Positions 51,669-59,952 of a stretch of 64,000 nucleotides of DNA are shown one piece after another. Both the position numbers and the translations under genes were made by a program. The DNA comes from Saccharomonospora viridis DSM 43017 (GTDB taxonomy: Bacteria; Actinomycetota; Actinomycetes; Mycobacteriales; Pseudonocardiaceae), in the NCBI RefSeq assembly GCF_000023865.1, contig NC_013159.1, positions 186,001 through 250,000 on the forward strand. Reading direction: 5' to 3'. A model generated the notes under the pieces. That model saw nothing but the letters and a program-made list of their open reading frames with translations, was not told the DNA's origin and searched no databases. How positions within the stretch are numbered: position 1 is the first letter of the stretch; each line of letters opens with the position of its first letter.

Positions 51669-52367
51669 TCATTGGGCGGTCCGTACCCACACGGCTCGGT
51701 TCGCCAGCGCCAGCAGACCCGTCAACGTCAGGAAGTCCAGCACGAACACCACGCGTTGCAGCAGGCCGACCGGCAGTGACACCAGCATCTCCAGGGGTGT
51801 GAAGCCGAACGTGACCTTGTCGGAGAGGTAACCGAGCCCGAACAGGGCCAGACTCGCCAACGAGACCCACACCAAACGCGTGAGCATGCGGCGGACGCGT
51901 TGAAGTTCCTCGACGTCTCGAATCTGGTCCAGCATGCTCACGGCCACGCCCGGTAACGACAGGAAGGCGAGCAGGCTCGCGTACTGGTGGATCAATCCGC
52001 TCACCGGATTGACCTCCGGGGTGTACGTCGCCGGGAACAGCGCGGCGGCCACCAGACCCGTCGCCGTGGTGATGATGAGGATGGTGGCCGTACGGCTGAC
52101 CGGCAGACCGGAGGCGAGCAGCGCGCCCCGCACGGAGATGACACCGACGGCGAAGGACAACAGGCTGACTTCCAGCATCCCCCGGCCGGCGTCGGTGAAG
52201 GCGTAACGGCTCACCGGATCGAAGATCGGGTCGAACGAGCTCACCAGATGCAAGATCACCAGCAGAAACAGTGCCCAACCCAGTGCTGCGGAGGCCGCGA
52301 AAGTCCATGTGTGCACCCGGGCTGGGGCAGCCTCAGTGGATGCCGCTTTTGTCCCCAGTTGCCCCAT
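51669..52367 (-). CDS. DUF998 integral membrane protein
   Basis: 232 residues with six predicted membrane helices. The family features are visible: HLVSSFDPIFDPVSRYAFTD after TM1, LLSFAVGVISVRGALLASGL, AALFPATYTPEVNPVSGLIH, and HQYASLLAFLSLPGVAVSML. DUF998 proteins have no assigned function. Monocistronic. Confidence 0.85.
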   Translation of the reverse strand: MGQLGTKAASTEAAPARVHTWTFAASAALGWALFLLVILHLVSSFDPIFDPVSRYAFTDAGRGMLEVSLLSFAVGVISVRGALLASGLPVSRTATILIITTATGLVAAALFPATYTPEVNPVSGLIHQYASLLAFLSLPGVAVSMLDQIRDVEELQRVRRMLTRLVWVSLASLALFGLGYLSDKVTFGFTPLEMLVSLPVGLLQRVVFVLDFLTLTGLLALANRAVWVRTAQ

Positions 52368-52402
52368 ACTGGTCAGTGTCTCTCAGTAACCGAGAGGTGT
52401 CT

Positions 52403-53194
52403 TCAGGGTTTGGCCCTGATTACTCCCCGGTCCTCGGTGAAGTCGACCACGACGAGGGCCTGATCGTCGTGCCGCTTCGAACGGGGCCAGCGGCGGCAAT
52501 CGGCGTCGTCGACCTCGGCCTGCCTGACGACGTCGAGCACGGCGTCCGCGCCGTGCTCCCGGGACAGCCGCAGCACGTCGGGCCAGTCGAGGACACGGTA
52601 GGTGTCGATCCCGACCGAAACGCCGTCCGTGGCGAGCACGACCGCCTCGGTTTCGGCAAGCGACCAACGACGACGCAATGCGCGGGTCGCGGCCTCCGGC
52701 ATCGCCTCAGCCACCCAGAAACCACCCTCGCTGTTACGTAGCCGATCGACATCGGCCCGAGTGCGAAGAGCCCCTCGCTTTCGGAGCCGGTCGAGCCGGT
52801 CGTCGAGCAGTACGTCCGGGCCGTGTGCGGTGAACGCGACCACGGGGCTGTCGGCCAGTACCAGCGCCTCCACGTGTTCGGAACCCCACCGCACCATCGC
52901 CACCGTGCTCGACGGCGAGTGACGCGGCACGAGGTCCTGTTCCTCGGCCACGGCCCGGATCGAGGCGGACAGCAGAGTCGTGAGATCCGCGTCCGAGTCG
53001 GTCCGCAGCCGCGTTTCGAGCTGCTCGGCGAGTCGGCGGGAGTACCAGCCTCCGCTGGGCAGCCCCTCACGCTGCTCGGTCGCACCGTCGAGGACCACGA
53101 CGGTATCGGCGGTGATCACGACGCGGTCCTCGGTGGGGCGGGGGAGGCCGTCGAGGCCCACGCCTGCACGTTCAGCGATGTCGATGCGGGGCAC
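52403..53194 (-). CDS. PP2C-family protein phosphatase-like protein
   Basis: 263 residues. The PP2C metal motifs are partly visible: TVVVLDGATEQREG (DG), AVVLATDGVSVGIDTYR (DG) and RHDDQALVVVDF (D-D). The N-terminal GxxR..NxD motif seen in canonical PP2C is replaced by RPTEDRVVITAD. It is probably a Ser/Thr phosphatase of a short actinobacterial type that removes phosphate from a cytosolic substrate; activity is not certain. GTG or ATG start near 53194 fits the fold. Confidence 0.75.
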   Translation of the reverse strand: MPRIDIAERAGVGLDGLPRPTEDRVVITADTVVVLDGATEQREGLPSGGWYSRRLAEQLETRLRTDSDADLTTLLSASIRAVAEEQDLVPRHSPSSTVAMVRWGSEHVEALVLADSPVVAFTAHGPDVLLDDRLDRLRKRGALRTRADVDRLRNSEGGFWVAEAMPEAATRALRRRWSLAETEAVVLATDGVSVGIDTYRVLDWPDVLRLSREHGADAVLDVVRQAEVDDADCRRWPRSKRHDDQALVVVDFTEDRGVIRAKP

Positions 53195-53251
53195 GGTCCG
53201 ACCGTAACGGCTACTCGGCCGAAGGAACGGATCGAGGCTTCCTGGGCGCGG

Positions 53252-53890
53252 TCACCGGTTCCGCGGAGCCCAGGTGACGTACGGCAGGAACAGTTGCGTG
53301 AGCGGACCGATCGCCAGTGCGTAGAGCACCGTGCCCACCCCGACCGTGCCGCCGAGCAACCACCCCGTGGCCAGTACGGTCAGTTCGATGGCCGTGCGCA
53401 CGGATCGGACCGATCGGCCCGTGCGGGCGGACAGACCCGTCATGAGGCCATCCCTCGGCCCCGGGCCGAGTCGCGCTCCGACGTAGACGGCCGTGGCGAC
53501 GCCGTTCAACACGACCCCGCCCAGCAGCAACACGACCTGCCACACCAGCTGATGTGCATCGGGCAGCAGCAAGCGCACCACATCCACGACCACGGCGATG
53601 ACCACGACGTTGGCCACGGTGCCGAAGCCGGGCCGCTGTCGCAGCGGGATCCACAGCAACAACACGAGTGCGGCGGTCAAGGCGGTCACCGTGCCGAAGG
53701 TGAGGGGTGTGCGGTCGGCCACGCCCTCGTGCAGCACATCCCACGGGTTCAGACCCAGCCCGGAGCGGGTCATCATCGCCATGCTCGTGCCGTAGCAGAT
53801 CAAGCCCAAAAACAGTCGGGTCAGCCGTGTCGCGGGTGCTGTGCTTAAGGGGACGGGGCTGAGTTCGACGGGAGTTCTCACCGAAGCCAC
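53252..53890 (-). CDS. YczE/YitT-like membrane protein
   Basis: 212 residues from a GTG at 53890. Five membrane segments: LFLGLICYGTSMAMMTRSGL, GTVTALTAALVLLLWIPLR, TVANVVVIAVVVDVVRLLL, VWQVVLLLGGVVLNGVATAV and ELTVLATGWLLGGTVGVGTV. The LGLNPWDVLHEG and GPRDGLMTGLSARTG motifs mark the YczE/YyaS family, whose transport role is unproven. Confidence 0.85.
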   Translation of the reverse strand: MASVRTPVELSPVPLSTAPATRLTRLFLGLICYGTSMAMMTRSGLGLNPWDVLHEGVADRTPLTFGTVTALTAALVLLLWIPLRQRPGFGTVANVVVIAVVVDVVRLLLPDAHQLVWQVVLLLGGVVLNGVATAVYVGARLGPGPRDGLMTGLSARTGRSVRSVRTAIELTVLATGWLLGGTVGVGTVLYALAIGPLTQLFLPYVTWAPRNR

Positions 53891-54390
53891 GAGACCACTA
53901 TGACCAGTGGCCCGAACGTGTGACCAGGGCCGGTCGCGCGGCCGACGGTTTTCCCCGGGTGTCGTCGAGCACAGTCCGGCATGAGGAAGCCGGTGCGCCG
54001 GATGCGGGTCGAAGCCGTCACTCCAGGGAAAAGGACGGTGTGGCATCCAGCGCACCGGCTCGTGACCGTGCCCGGGGGAGGGCACGGGTGCCGCGGGCGT
54101 TCCCAGCATTGCCCCTCGCCATGCCGGAAAGGCCCGTCGGCTCAAGTACGCATCGGTGCGGGGTCCCCAGCCGGCGCGGTGGCTGGGGACCGCCGACGCG
54201 CACTCGTGGACCTCGGTGTCACCACGGGGGCAACGTGGAGCCGAGGCCATGGCCCGTCACGGCCGGGCGCGGTCGGCCGAGCGGGAAGAATCGAATACAC
54301 AGAACAACCTCTTGCTAAACGGCGGTCGAGGGATGTGACCGGCACCGGTGACGTGGCGCGGAGACAGCGCCCCCGGTTCTCCGTTCGCGA
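53891..54390. other. 500-bp gene-free region with two strong hairpins
   Basis: No gene on either strand convinces me. CCGTGCCC (54066-54073) pairs with GGGCACGG (54080-54087) around 6 nt. GGTCCCCAGCC (54162-54172) pairs perfectly with GGCTGGGGACC (54181-54191) around 8 nt. The second could terminate the large secreted-protein gene, which ends at 54391 on the minus strand. A small RNA is possible. Confidence 0.5.
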
Positions 54391-55722
54391 TCAGTCAGGT
54401 GAGGTCGTCGGAAGCGCCGCTTCCTTGCCGATGCCGACGGCGTCGTGGTCTCGGCTGACGCCGAGCAGGCGGAGCTGTGTGATCGTGGGGGTCTTGCTCA
54501 GGACACCGTGCTCGCCACGGTGGATGTGGGTGTTGTCCTGGGACGAGGCCACGCTTGTCGACGTGCTCGCGGCGGACGCGGGTGCGGTGGGGGCAGGGGA
54601 CACGGGACCGAGCGGACGCATCGGTTTCTCGCCCACCTTCGGGTCATCGCCCTCCCGAGAAGGCGACCACTGTGAAGTGTCCGTCCACTGATCGGACTGA
54701 GGGGGGGTCGGAACCGGAGCGACCGGGGCTTTCGGGGCCCGCTCGGCCGGTGCGACGGGTTCGGTGCGCGGTTCGCCGGGGGATGTGTCGGCGGGTTGGT
54801 CGCTGTCGGGTGGGTCCGTGCCGAGGAGGTCGTCGAGCCCGATCGGGAGTGGCAGGTGAGGCAGTGTGATTCCGGGTGGCAGCGTGGCCCCGGGCGGCAG
54901 CGCTGCCCCGGGGGGCAGTGTGATCCCGGGGAGGGTTCTCCCCGGTGCGGTGCCGACGTCGGGCAGCCGCGAGGGTATGTCGATGATCCTTCTGGCCGCG
55001 TCACCGAGTGAGTCGGTGACCTTGGGCAGCACCCCGATCAGCTCCCCGGTGAGGTTGCCGGTGGTGTGCACCAGCTTCGACGTGGTGGCCAGCAGGGTGT
55101 CGGCGGTCGCCTGAAGCAGCTGGGGGACGAGCGGGGCCTGGTTCATCGACTCCGCCGCCTCTGTCGACTCCACCGGCTCCACCGGCTCCGGCCCCTCCGT
55201 CGCCTTCAGCGGCCTCAGCGTGTCCGGGGTGTGCGAAGGCGTGCCCGCCGACGTCGACGGCACCGGCTTTTCCGCCGTTTCCGTCGACTGCTCGGTTTGC
55301 GGCGTCGGTTGGGTCGTCTCCGCGGGGATCGTCAGGGCGGCGTCACCGGCGGCGGACTCGTCCGAGGTGGTGTAGTCGGTGGCGCCGTAGTGGTCGGAGG
55401 TGTCGGTGTGACCGGTGGTGGACTCGTCGAGGTCGTCGAGCTCGGGACGATCCGGCTGGATGTCGGCGTCCGTGGCCGGGGGAACGGTGTCGGCCCCGTC
55501 GCCGGACCCGACTTCGTCGGAGCAGGCGGGAGTGGATGCGAGGTCGGTACCGGACGTCTCCTCGGCGGCGGCCGCTCCGGCCACCAGCATGGAGACGATC
55601 CATCCGCCGACGGCGAGACCGAGCACCACGATCAGTCGACGCAGGACGGAGGACAGCAGGCTGTGGCGGCGCGCGTCGGCCGGAAAGGCCGCGAAGGCCG
55701 CAGGCCTCACCGCTACCACCAC
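54391..55722 (-). CDS. Large secreted Pro/Thr-rich protein
   Basis: 443 residues from a GTG at 55722. After a short basic N-terminus comes one hydrophobic segment (LIVVLGLAVGGWIVSMLVAG) and an AAAAEE cleavage-like site. The rest is low complexity and acidic: Thr/Ser/Asp/Glu runs, a helical patch (QLLQATADTLLATTSKLVHT), then LPPG repeats (ITLPPGAALPPGATLPPGIT) and a Pro-rich end. There is no LPXTG motif, so it is secreted or anchored by its N-terminus. Similar stalk-like proteins are found in actinomycete envelopes. No family recognised. Confidence 0.75.
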   Translation of the reverse strand: MVVAVRPAAFAAFPADARRHSLLSSVLRRLIVVLGLAVGGWIVSMLVAGAAAAEETSGTDLASTPACSDEVGSGDGADTVPPATDADIQPDRPELDDLDESTTGHTDTSDHYGATDYTTSDESAAGDAALTIPAETTQPTPQTEQSTETAEKPVPSTSAGTPSHTPDTLRPLKATEGPEPVEPVESTEAAESMNQAPLVPQLLQATADTLLATTSKLVHTTGNLTGELIGVLPKVTDSLGDAARRIIDIPSRLPDVGTAPGRTLPGITLPPGAALPPGATLPPGITLPHLPLPIGLDDLLGTDPPDSDQPADTSPGEPRTEPVAPAERAPKAPVAPVPTPPQSDQWTDTSQWSPSREGDDPKVGEKPMRPLGPVSPAPTAPASAASTSTSVASSQDNTHIHRGEHGVLSKTPTITQLRLLGVSRDHDAVGIGKEAALPTTSPD

Positions 55723-55871
55723 CTGTCGTGTCCTCGTATGAGTGTTGTTATTTCCGGTTCGTCGTCGGCAGCGGAATCGCGACGCGTTCCGGCTGCCTGA
55801 GACTGCTATTTTTAGCACTCTGGCCGAGCGTTTCACCCCGTTGGTGCGCGATCCACCCCGTACGGCGCAAC

Positions 55872-57035
55872 CTAAGACAAGGTACGCAACCGCTGAATTG
55901 CTTCGTCAAGCACCTCCTCGCGTTTACAGAAAGCGAAACGAAGCAGGTGGTTCCACGCTTTCGGGTGATCCGTGAACACGCTAACGGGTACTGTCGCGAC
56001 TCCAATTGATTCTGGTAGGCGCCAGGCGAGTTCCTCCGCATCGGTGAATCCCAGGGGCCTGACGTCCGCGCAGACGAAATAAGTCCCCGCGCTCGGCCGC
56101 ACGGCGAACCCCGCCTCGGCCAGACCGGCGCACAGCCGGTCGCGTTTGGCCTGCAAGGACTCCCGCAGCGATTCGACCCACGACAGCTCATGCCGAAGCG
56201 CGTGCGCCACCGCAGGTTGGAAGGGGCCACCCGAGACGAAAGTGAGGAACTGTTTCACGGCTCGTACGGCCGAGACGAGTTCCGGCGCCGCGCATACCCA
56301 TCCGATCTTCCAGCCCGTGCAGTTGAACGTCTTACCCGCGCTGGAGATCGTCACAGTGCGAGAAGACATCCCCGGGAAGCCGGCCAGCGGCAGATGTTCG
56401 GCACCGTCGAAGGTCAAATGCTCGTACACCTCGTCGGTGATGGCGATCAGGTCGTGTTCGACACACACTTGCGCGAGTTCGGCCAGTTCGGCACGCGTGA
56501 ACACGGTTCCTGTCGGATTGTGCGGGGAGTTGACGAGAACGGCTCTCGTTTTCGGGCCGACGGCGGCGCGTACGGCGTCGAGATCGAGGGCGAAGCGGTC
56601 GCCGTCGGGAACGAGGGACACCACGCGGCGCGTGGCCCCGGCCATCGCCACCGCGGCGGCGTAGGAGTCGTAGTAGGGCTCGATGACGATCACCTCGTCG
56701 CCGGGCCCCGTCAGCGCGAGCAGACTCGCCGCGATGGCCTCCGTGGCGCCGGCCGTGACGAGGATCTCCCGCTCCGGGTCGTATTCGGTGCCGTAGCGCG
56801 CCCGATGCTTAGCGATCGCTTCACGCAGTTCGGGAAGGCCCGGTCCCGGCGGGTATTGGTTCGCGCCCCCGAACAGGGCGTCCCGCGCCGCGTCCAGCAT
56901 GCCGGCGGGGCCGTCGGTGTCCGGGAAACCCTGCCCCAGGTTCACGGCCGAGGTTCGGTCCGCCAGCGCCGTCATCTCGGCGAAGATCGTGGAAGTGAAC
57001 GGTCGCATCCGTTCGACGAGTACAGGTTCACGCAC
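55872..57035 (-). CDS. Class I/II aminotransferase, DapC/YbdL-like
   Basis: 387 residues. Marks: VNLGQGFPDTDGPAGMLDAA, VTAGATEAIAASLLALTGPG, VLVNSPHNPTGTVFTRAELA, ITDEVYEHLTFDG and the PLP-lysine loop SSAGKTFNCTGWKIGW. It resembles mycobacterial Rv0858c (N-succinyldiaminopimelate aminotransferase, DapC) and kynurenine/methionine aminotransferases. The lysine-pathway role is likely but not proven by context. It is divergent from the DUF445 gene, with 29 nt between starts. Confidence 0.88.
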   Translation of the reverse strand: MREPVLVERMRPFTSTIFAEMTALADRTSAVNLGQGFPDTDGPAGMLDAARDALFGGANQYPPGPGLPELREAIAKHRARYGTEYDPEREILVTAGATEAIAASLLALTGPGDEVIVIEPYYDSYAAAVAMAGATRRVVSLVPDGDRFALDLDAVRAAVGPKTRAVLVNSPHNPTGTVFTRAELAELAQVCVEHDLIAITDEVYEHLTFDGAEHLPLAGFPGMSSRTVTISSAGKTFNCTGWKIGWVCAAPELVSAVRAVKQFLTFVSGGPFQPAVAHALRHELSWVESLRESLQAKRDRLCAGLAEAGFAVRPSAGTYFVCADVRPLGFTDAEELAWRLPESIGVATVPVSVFTDHPKAWNHLLRFAFCKREEVLDEAIQRLRTLS

Positions 57036-57064
57036 GAGGAACCATCCTCACGGACAATTGCGCC

Positions 57065-58369
57065 ATGGAGCAAACGAGGTCCGCCGTGGCACCCGTAGGG
57101 CGCTCGACCCGACCGGACGCGCAGCAGCGTGAGGAGGCCAAGCGGCGGGACCTGCGCAGGATGAAACTCGTCGCGCTGTCCTTCCTCATCGGAGCGACCC
57201 TGATCTTCCTGGGGACCAGCTGGGCCCAGTCGAAGGGGGCGCCGGCATGGGTCGGTTACGTGCGCGCCGCGGCCGAGGCGGGCATGGTGGGCGCGCTCGC
57301 CGACTGGTTCGCGGTCACGGCGTTGTTCCGGCACCCCTTGGGGCTGAAGATCCCGCACACGGCGATCATCCCGAACAAAAAGGACGTCCTCGGCAACAGC
57401 CTCGGCGATTTCGTGGGCGCGAACTTCCTGTCGGAACCCGTCGTGCGCGACAAATTGCGTCGGGTGGAGACGTCGAGGCGGGTCGGGGAATGGCTCGCTC
57501 GGCCCGAGAACGCCGAGCGCGTCACCGCGGAGGTGGCGACCGTCGTGCGGGGTGCCGTGACCGTGTTGCGCGACGAGGACGTGCAGGCCGTCATGGAACA
57601 GGCGGTCGTGCGGCAGGTCGTCGACAAGGAGTGGGGGCCTCCGCTGGGCAGGTTGTTGCAGCAGGTCCTGACCGACGGTGCGCACTACCGCCTGGTGGAT
57701 CTCGTGGTGGACAGGGCGTACGAATGGGTTCGCGAGAACCACGACACGGTGCTGCGGGTGGTGTCGGATCGGGCTCCGTCGTGGTCGCCGCGGTTCGTCG
57801 ACACGATGCTCGCGGACAAGGTCTACGGCGAGGTGTTGTCGTTCGCGTGGGCGGTGAAGACGGATGTCAACCATCCCATGCGGTTGGCGGTGGATCGGTT
57901 CCTCGCCGAGTTCGCGCAGGATCTGCAGGACGACCCCGAGACGATGGCGCGGGCCGAGACGGTCAAGCGGCAACTGGTGGAACACCCTGAGGTCCGCAAG
58001 GTCATCGACTCGGCGTGGTCCACGGCGAAGGAGATGCTGTTGGCCGCGGCCGAGGACCCGTCGAGTGAGTTGCGAAGGCGTGTCTGCGCGGGGTTGGCCT
58101 CGTTCGGGCGGCGGCTGCAGGACGACCCGGCGTTGGCGCAGAAGGTCGACGGCTGGGTCGAGGGGGCGGCGACGTACGTGGTGACGCGTTACTCGCGGGA
58201 GATCACCACGATCATCACCGATACGGTCGAGCGCTGGGACGCCGAGGAGACCTCGCGCAAGATCGAGCTTCAGGTGGGGCGCGATCTGCAGTTCATCCGT
58301 ATCAACGGCACGGTGGTCGGTGCGCTGGCGGGGCTGGCGATCTATTCGGTCGCGCAAGCGTTGTTCTAA
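57065..58369 (+). CDS. DUF445 membrane protein
   Basis: 434 residues. One membrane segment near residue 40 (LVALSFLIGATLIFLGTSW) and one at the C-terminus (VVGALAGLAIYSVAQALF) flank a long helical body. Family stretches: AAAEAGMVGALADWFAVTAL, FRHPLGLKIPHTAIIPNKKD, LGDFVGANFLSEPVVRDKLR. DUF445 proteins (YjiN-like) have no settled function. Divergent from the aminotransferase. Confidence 0.88.
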   Translation: MEQTRSAVAPVGRSTRPDAQQREEAKRRDLRRMKLVALSFLIGATLIFLGTSWAQSKGAPAWVGYVRAAAEAGMVGALADWFAVTALFRHPLGLKIPHTAIIPNKKDVLGNSLGDFVGANFLSEPVVRDKLRRVETSRRVGEWLARPENAERVTAEVATVVRGAVTVLRDEDVQAVMEQAVVRQVVDKEWGPPLGRLLQQVLTDGAHYRLVDLVVDRAYEWVRENHDTVLRVVSDRAPSWSPRFVDTMLADKVYGEVLSFAWAVKTDVNHPMRLAVDRFLAEFAQDLQDDPETMARAETVKRQLVEHPEVRKVIDSAWSTAKEMLLAAAEDPSSELRRRVCAGLASFGRRLQDDPALAQKVDGWVEGAATYVVTRYSREITTIITDTVERWDAEETSRKIELQVGRDLQFIRINGTVVGALAGLAIYSVAQALF

Positions 58370-58407
58370 GCGTTCCTACTCGCCGGTATCCACTCCCGCG
58401 GGTGAAG

Positions 58408-58447
58408 TTATCCACAGTTTGGGGAGTTATCCACGGAGTTATCCACA
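58408..58447 (+). promoter_or_regulatory. Cluster of three DnaA boxes
   Basis: TTATCCACA (58408-58416), TTATCCACG (58427-58435) and TTATCCACA (58439-58447) are all on the plus strand. TTATCCACA is the consensus high-affinity box. No dnaA, dnaN, gyrB or rpmH is nearby, so this is not the usual oriC context. Confidence 0.7.
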
Positions 58448-58694
58448 GGTTTGCTCCGTGTGGGTGATGTGGACGGTGTGGGTCGATCCATGTATCACCA
58501 ACCCCGGGATCGATCTTTTTCGGGATCGTGTTCGCTCTTTTTTCGGGCTTGTGTTCGCCCGTGGCCCCGTGGCTTCCGTGGCCGCTCGCGCTGTCCGCGT
58601 ATTCGCGGTCGCGGCGTTCATGTCGTCCGGCTCGTGGTCTGCGTTGCGCGGCAGGTGCGCTGTCCGCTCGTGACGTGAGGCGTGGGCGATCAGC

Positions 58695-58737
58695 TATACA
58701 CAAGGTGTATACAAGTTGAATATACACTCTGTGTATA
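58695..58737. promoter_or_regulatory. Two perfect PadR operator palindromes
   Basis: Site 1 TATACAC-AAG-GTGTATA (58695-58711) and site 2 TATACAC-TCT-GTGTATA (58721-58737) share identical 7-bp arms. Their centres are 26 bp apart, and site 2 ends 10 nt before the padR ATG. PadR proteins bind such AT-rich dyads, usually their own promoter. Confidence 0.8.
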
Positions 58738-58747
58738 GTCTGCCGGC

Positions 58748-59272
58748 ATGTCGATCGGACACACGTTGTTGGGGTTGCTCGAAACCGGCCCCCGACACGG
58801 ATACGACCTCAAACGGGTCTACGACGAGCGCTTCGGCAAGGACCGGCCCCTGCACTACGGCCAGGTGTACTCCACGCTCGCGCGCCTGCTGCGCAACGGA
58901 CTGATCACCGAAGTCGGCGCCGAACCCGGACAGGGACCCGAGCGCAAGAGCTACGCGATCACGGACGCGGGCGTCAGCGACGTCGACCAGTGGTTGTCCA
59001 CACCGGAGAAACCCGAGCCGTACCTGCACAGCACCCTCTACACGAAGGTGGTGCTCGCGCTGCTGTCCGGCCGGGACGCCGAACTGATCCTGGACACGCA
59101 ACGTCGGGCGCATCTGGCGGCCATGCGCGAGCTGACCCGACGCAAGACCGAGGGTGACCTCGCCGATGCGCTGATCTGCGACCACGCGCTGTTCCACCTG
59201 GAGGCCGACCTGCGGTGGCTGGAACTCACCGCGGCCCGGTTGGGGGAGTTGGCGGGGACGGTGACGTCGTGA
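58748..59272 (+). CDS. PadR family repressor
   Basis: 174 residues. The winged helix reads SIGHTLLGLLETGPRHGYDL, then HYGQVYSTLARLLRNGLITE and RKSYAITDAGVSDVDQWLST. The C-terminal helical domain (PadR C-terminal type) completes it. It is coupled by a GTGA overlap to the ABC ATPase, so it probably represses a drug or peptide exporter until an inducer binds. Confidence 0.93.
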   Translation: MSIGHTLLGLLETGPRHGYDLKRVYDERFGKDRPLHYGQVYSTLARLLRNGLITEVGAEPGQGPERKSYAITDAGVSDVDQWLSTPEKPEPYLHSTLYTKVVLALLSGRDAELILDTQRRAHLAAMRELTRRKTEGDLADALICDHALFHLEADLRWLELTAARLGELAGTVTS

Positions 59273-59952
59273 GCGACGAGCCGCTGTTGCAGGCCACCGC
59301 CCTGTACAAGTCCTTCGGTGCCACGCAGGCACTGCGGGGCGCGAGCATCGAGGTCCACGCGGGGGAGATCGTGGCCGTGGTCGGTCCCTCGGGGTCGGGC
59401 AAGTCCACGTTGCTGCACTGTCTTGCGGGGATCCTCGACCCCGATTCGGGGACGGTGCGTTACCGAGGCAGGGACCTGGACTCCCTGTCGGACAAACACC
59501 GCAGTGCCCTGCGTCGCACGGAGTTCGGCTTCGTCTTCCAGTTCGGCCAGTTGGTACCCGAGCTCACCTGCGTGGAGAACGTCGCCATGCCCCTGCGGTT
59601 GAGTGGTGTCCGCAGGAGAACGGCCGAGGCCCGGGCGCTCGAGATGATGACGCGGCTTCAGGTGGACGACGTGGCCGACTCGCGTCCCGGGGACGTCTCC
59701 GGCGGGCAGGGACAGCGGGTCGCCGTGGCCCGTGCACTGGTCACCGGGCCACGCGTGGTCTTCGCCGACGAACCGACCGGTGCGCTGGACTCCCTGAACG
59801 GTGAGCGGGTCCTGCGGCTGCTCGTCGAGACGTCCCGGGCCAGCGACACCGCCGTCGTGCTCGTGACCCACGAAGCACGTGTGGCGGCGTATTCCCACCG
59901 GGAGGTCGTCGTCCGTGACGGCTGTACGGATCCCCTCGGGGTTCCGGCATGA
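59269..59952 (+). CDS. ABC transporter ATPase (LolD/MacB type)
   Basis: 227 residues from a GTG overlapping the padR stop. Walker A VVGPSGSGKSTLLHCLAGIL, signature DVSGGQGQRVAVARALVTGP, Walker B VVFADEPTGALDSLNGERV. It belongs to the group working with FtsX-like permeases. It overlaps the permease gene by 4 nt. Confidence 0.93.
   Translation: MSDEPLLQATALYKSFGATQALRGASIEVHAGEIVAVVGPSGSGKSTLLHCLAGILDPDSGTVRYRGRDLDSLSDKHRSALRRTEFGFVFQFGQLVPELTCVENVAMPLRLSGVRRRTAEARALEMMTRLQVDDVADSRPGDVSGGQGQRVAVARALVTGPRVVFADEPTGALDSLNGERVLRLLVETSRASDTAVVLVTHEARVAAYSHREVVVRDGCTDPLGVPA

Larger units (their letters stand above)
58370..58747. other. Intergenic region with DnaA boxes, a short repeat pair and PadR sites
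   Basis: 378 bp with no credible gene; the minus-strand frame across it is Arg/His rich and lacks a family. After the DnaA boxes, two similar 21-22 bp units (TTTTTCGGGATCGTGTTCGC and TTTTTCGGGCTTGTGTTCGC) lie in tandem at about 58515-58560. The PadR operators are at the right end. Confidence 0.6.

Noticed and set aside
55066-55800. Plus-strand Arg/Leu-rich 244-residue frame
   Set aside because: Antisense to the secreted Pro/Thr-rich protein; repeats are mirrors of its low-complexity codons.
58408-58447. The DnaA boxes as the chromosomal origin
   Set aside because: Only three boxes, no AT-rich unwinding region and no dnaA/dnaN/rpmH neighbours.
58302-58727. Minus-strand frame of 141 residues over the DnaA-box region
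   Set aside because: Arg/Pro/His-rich with no start site signal; it crosses DnaA boxes and operator palindromes.
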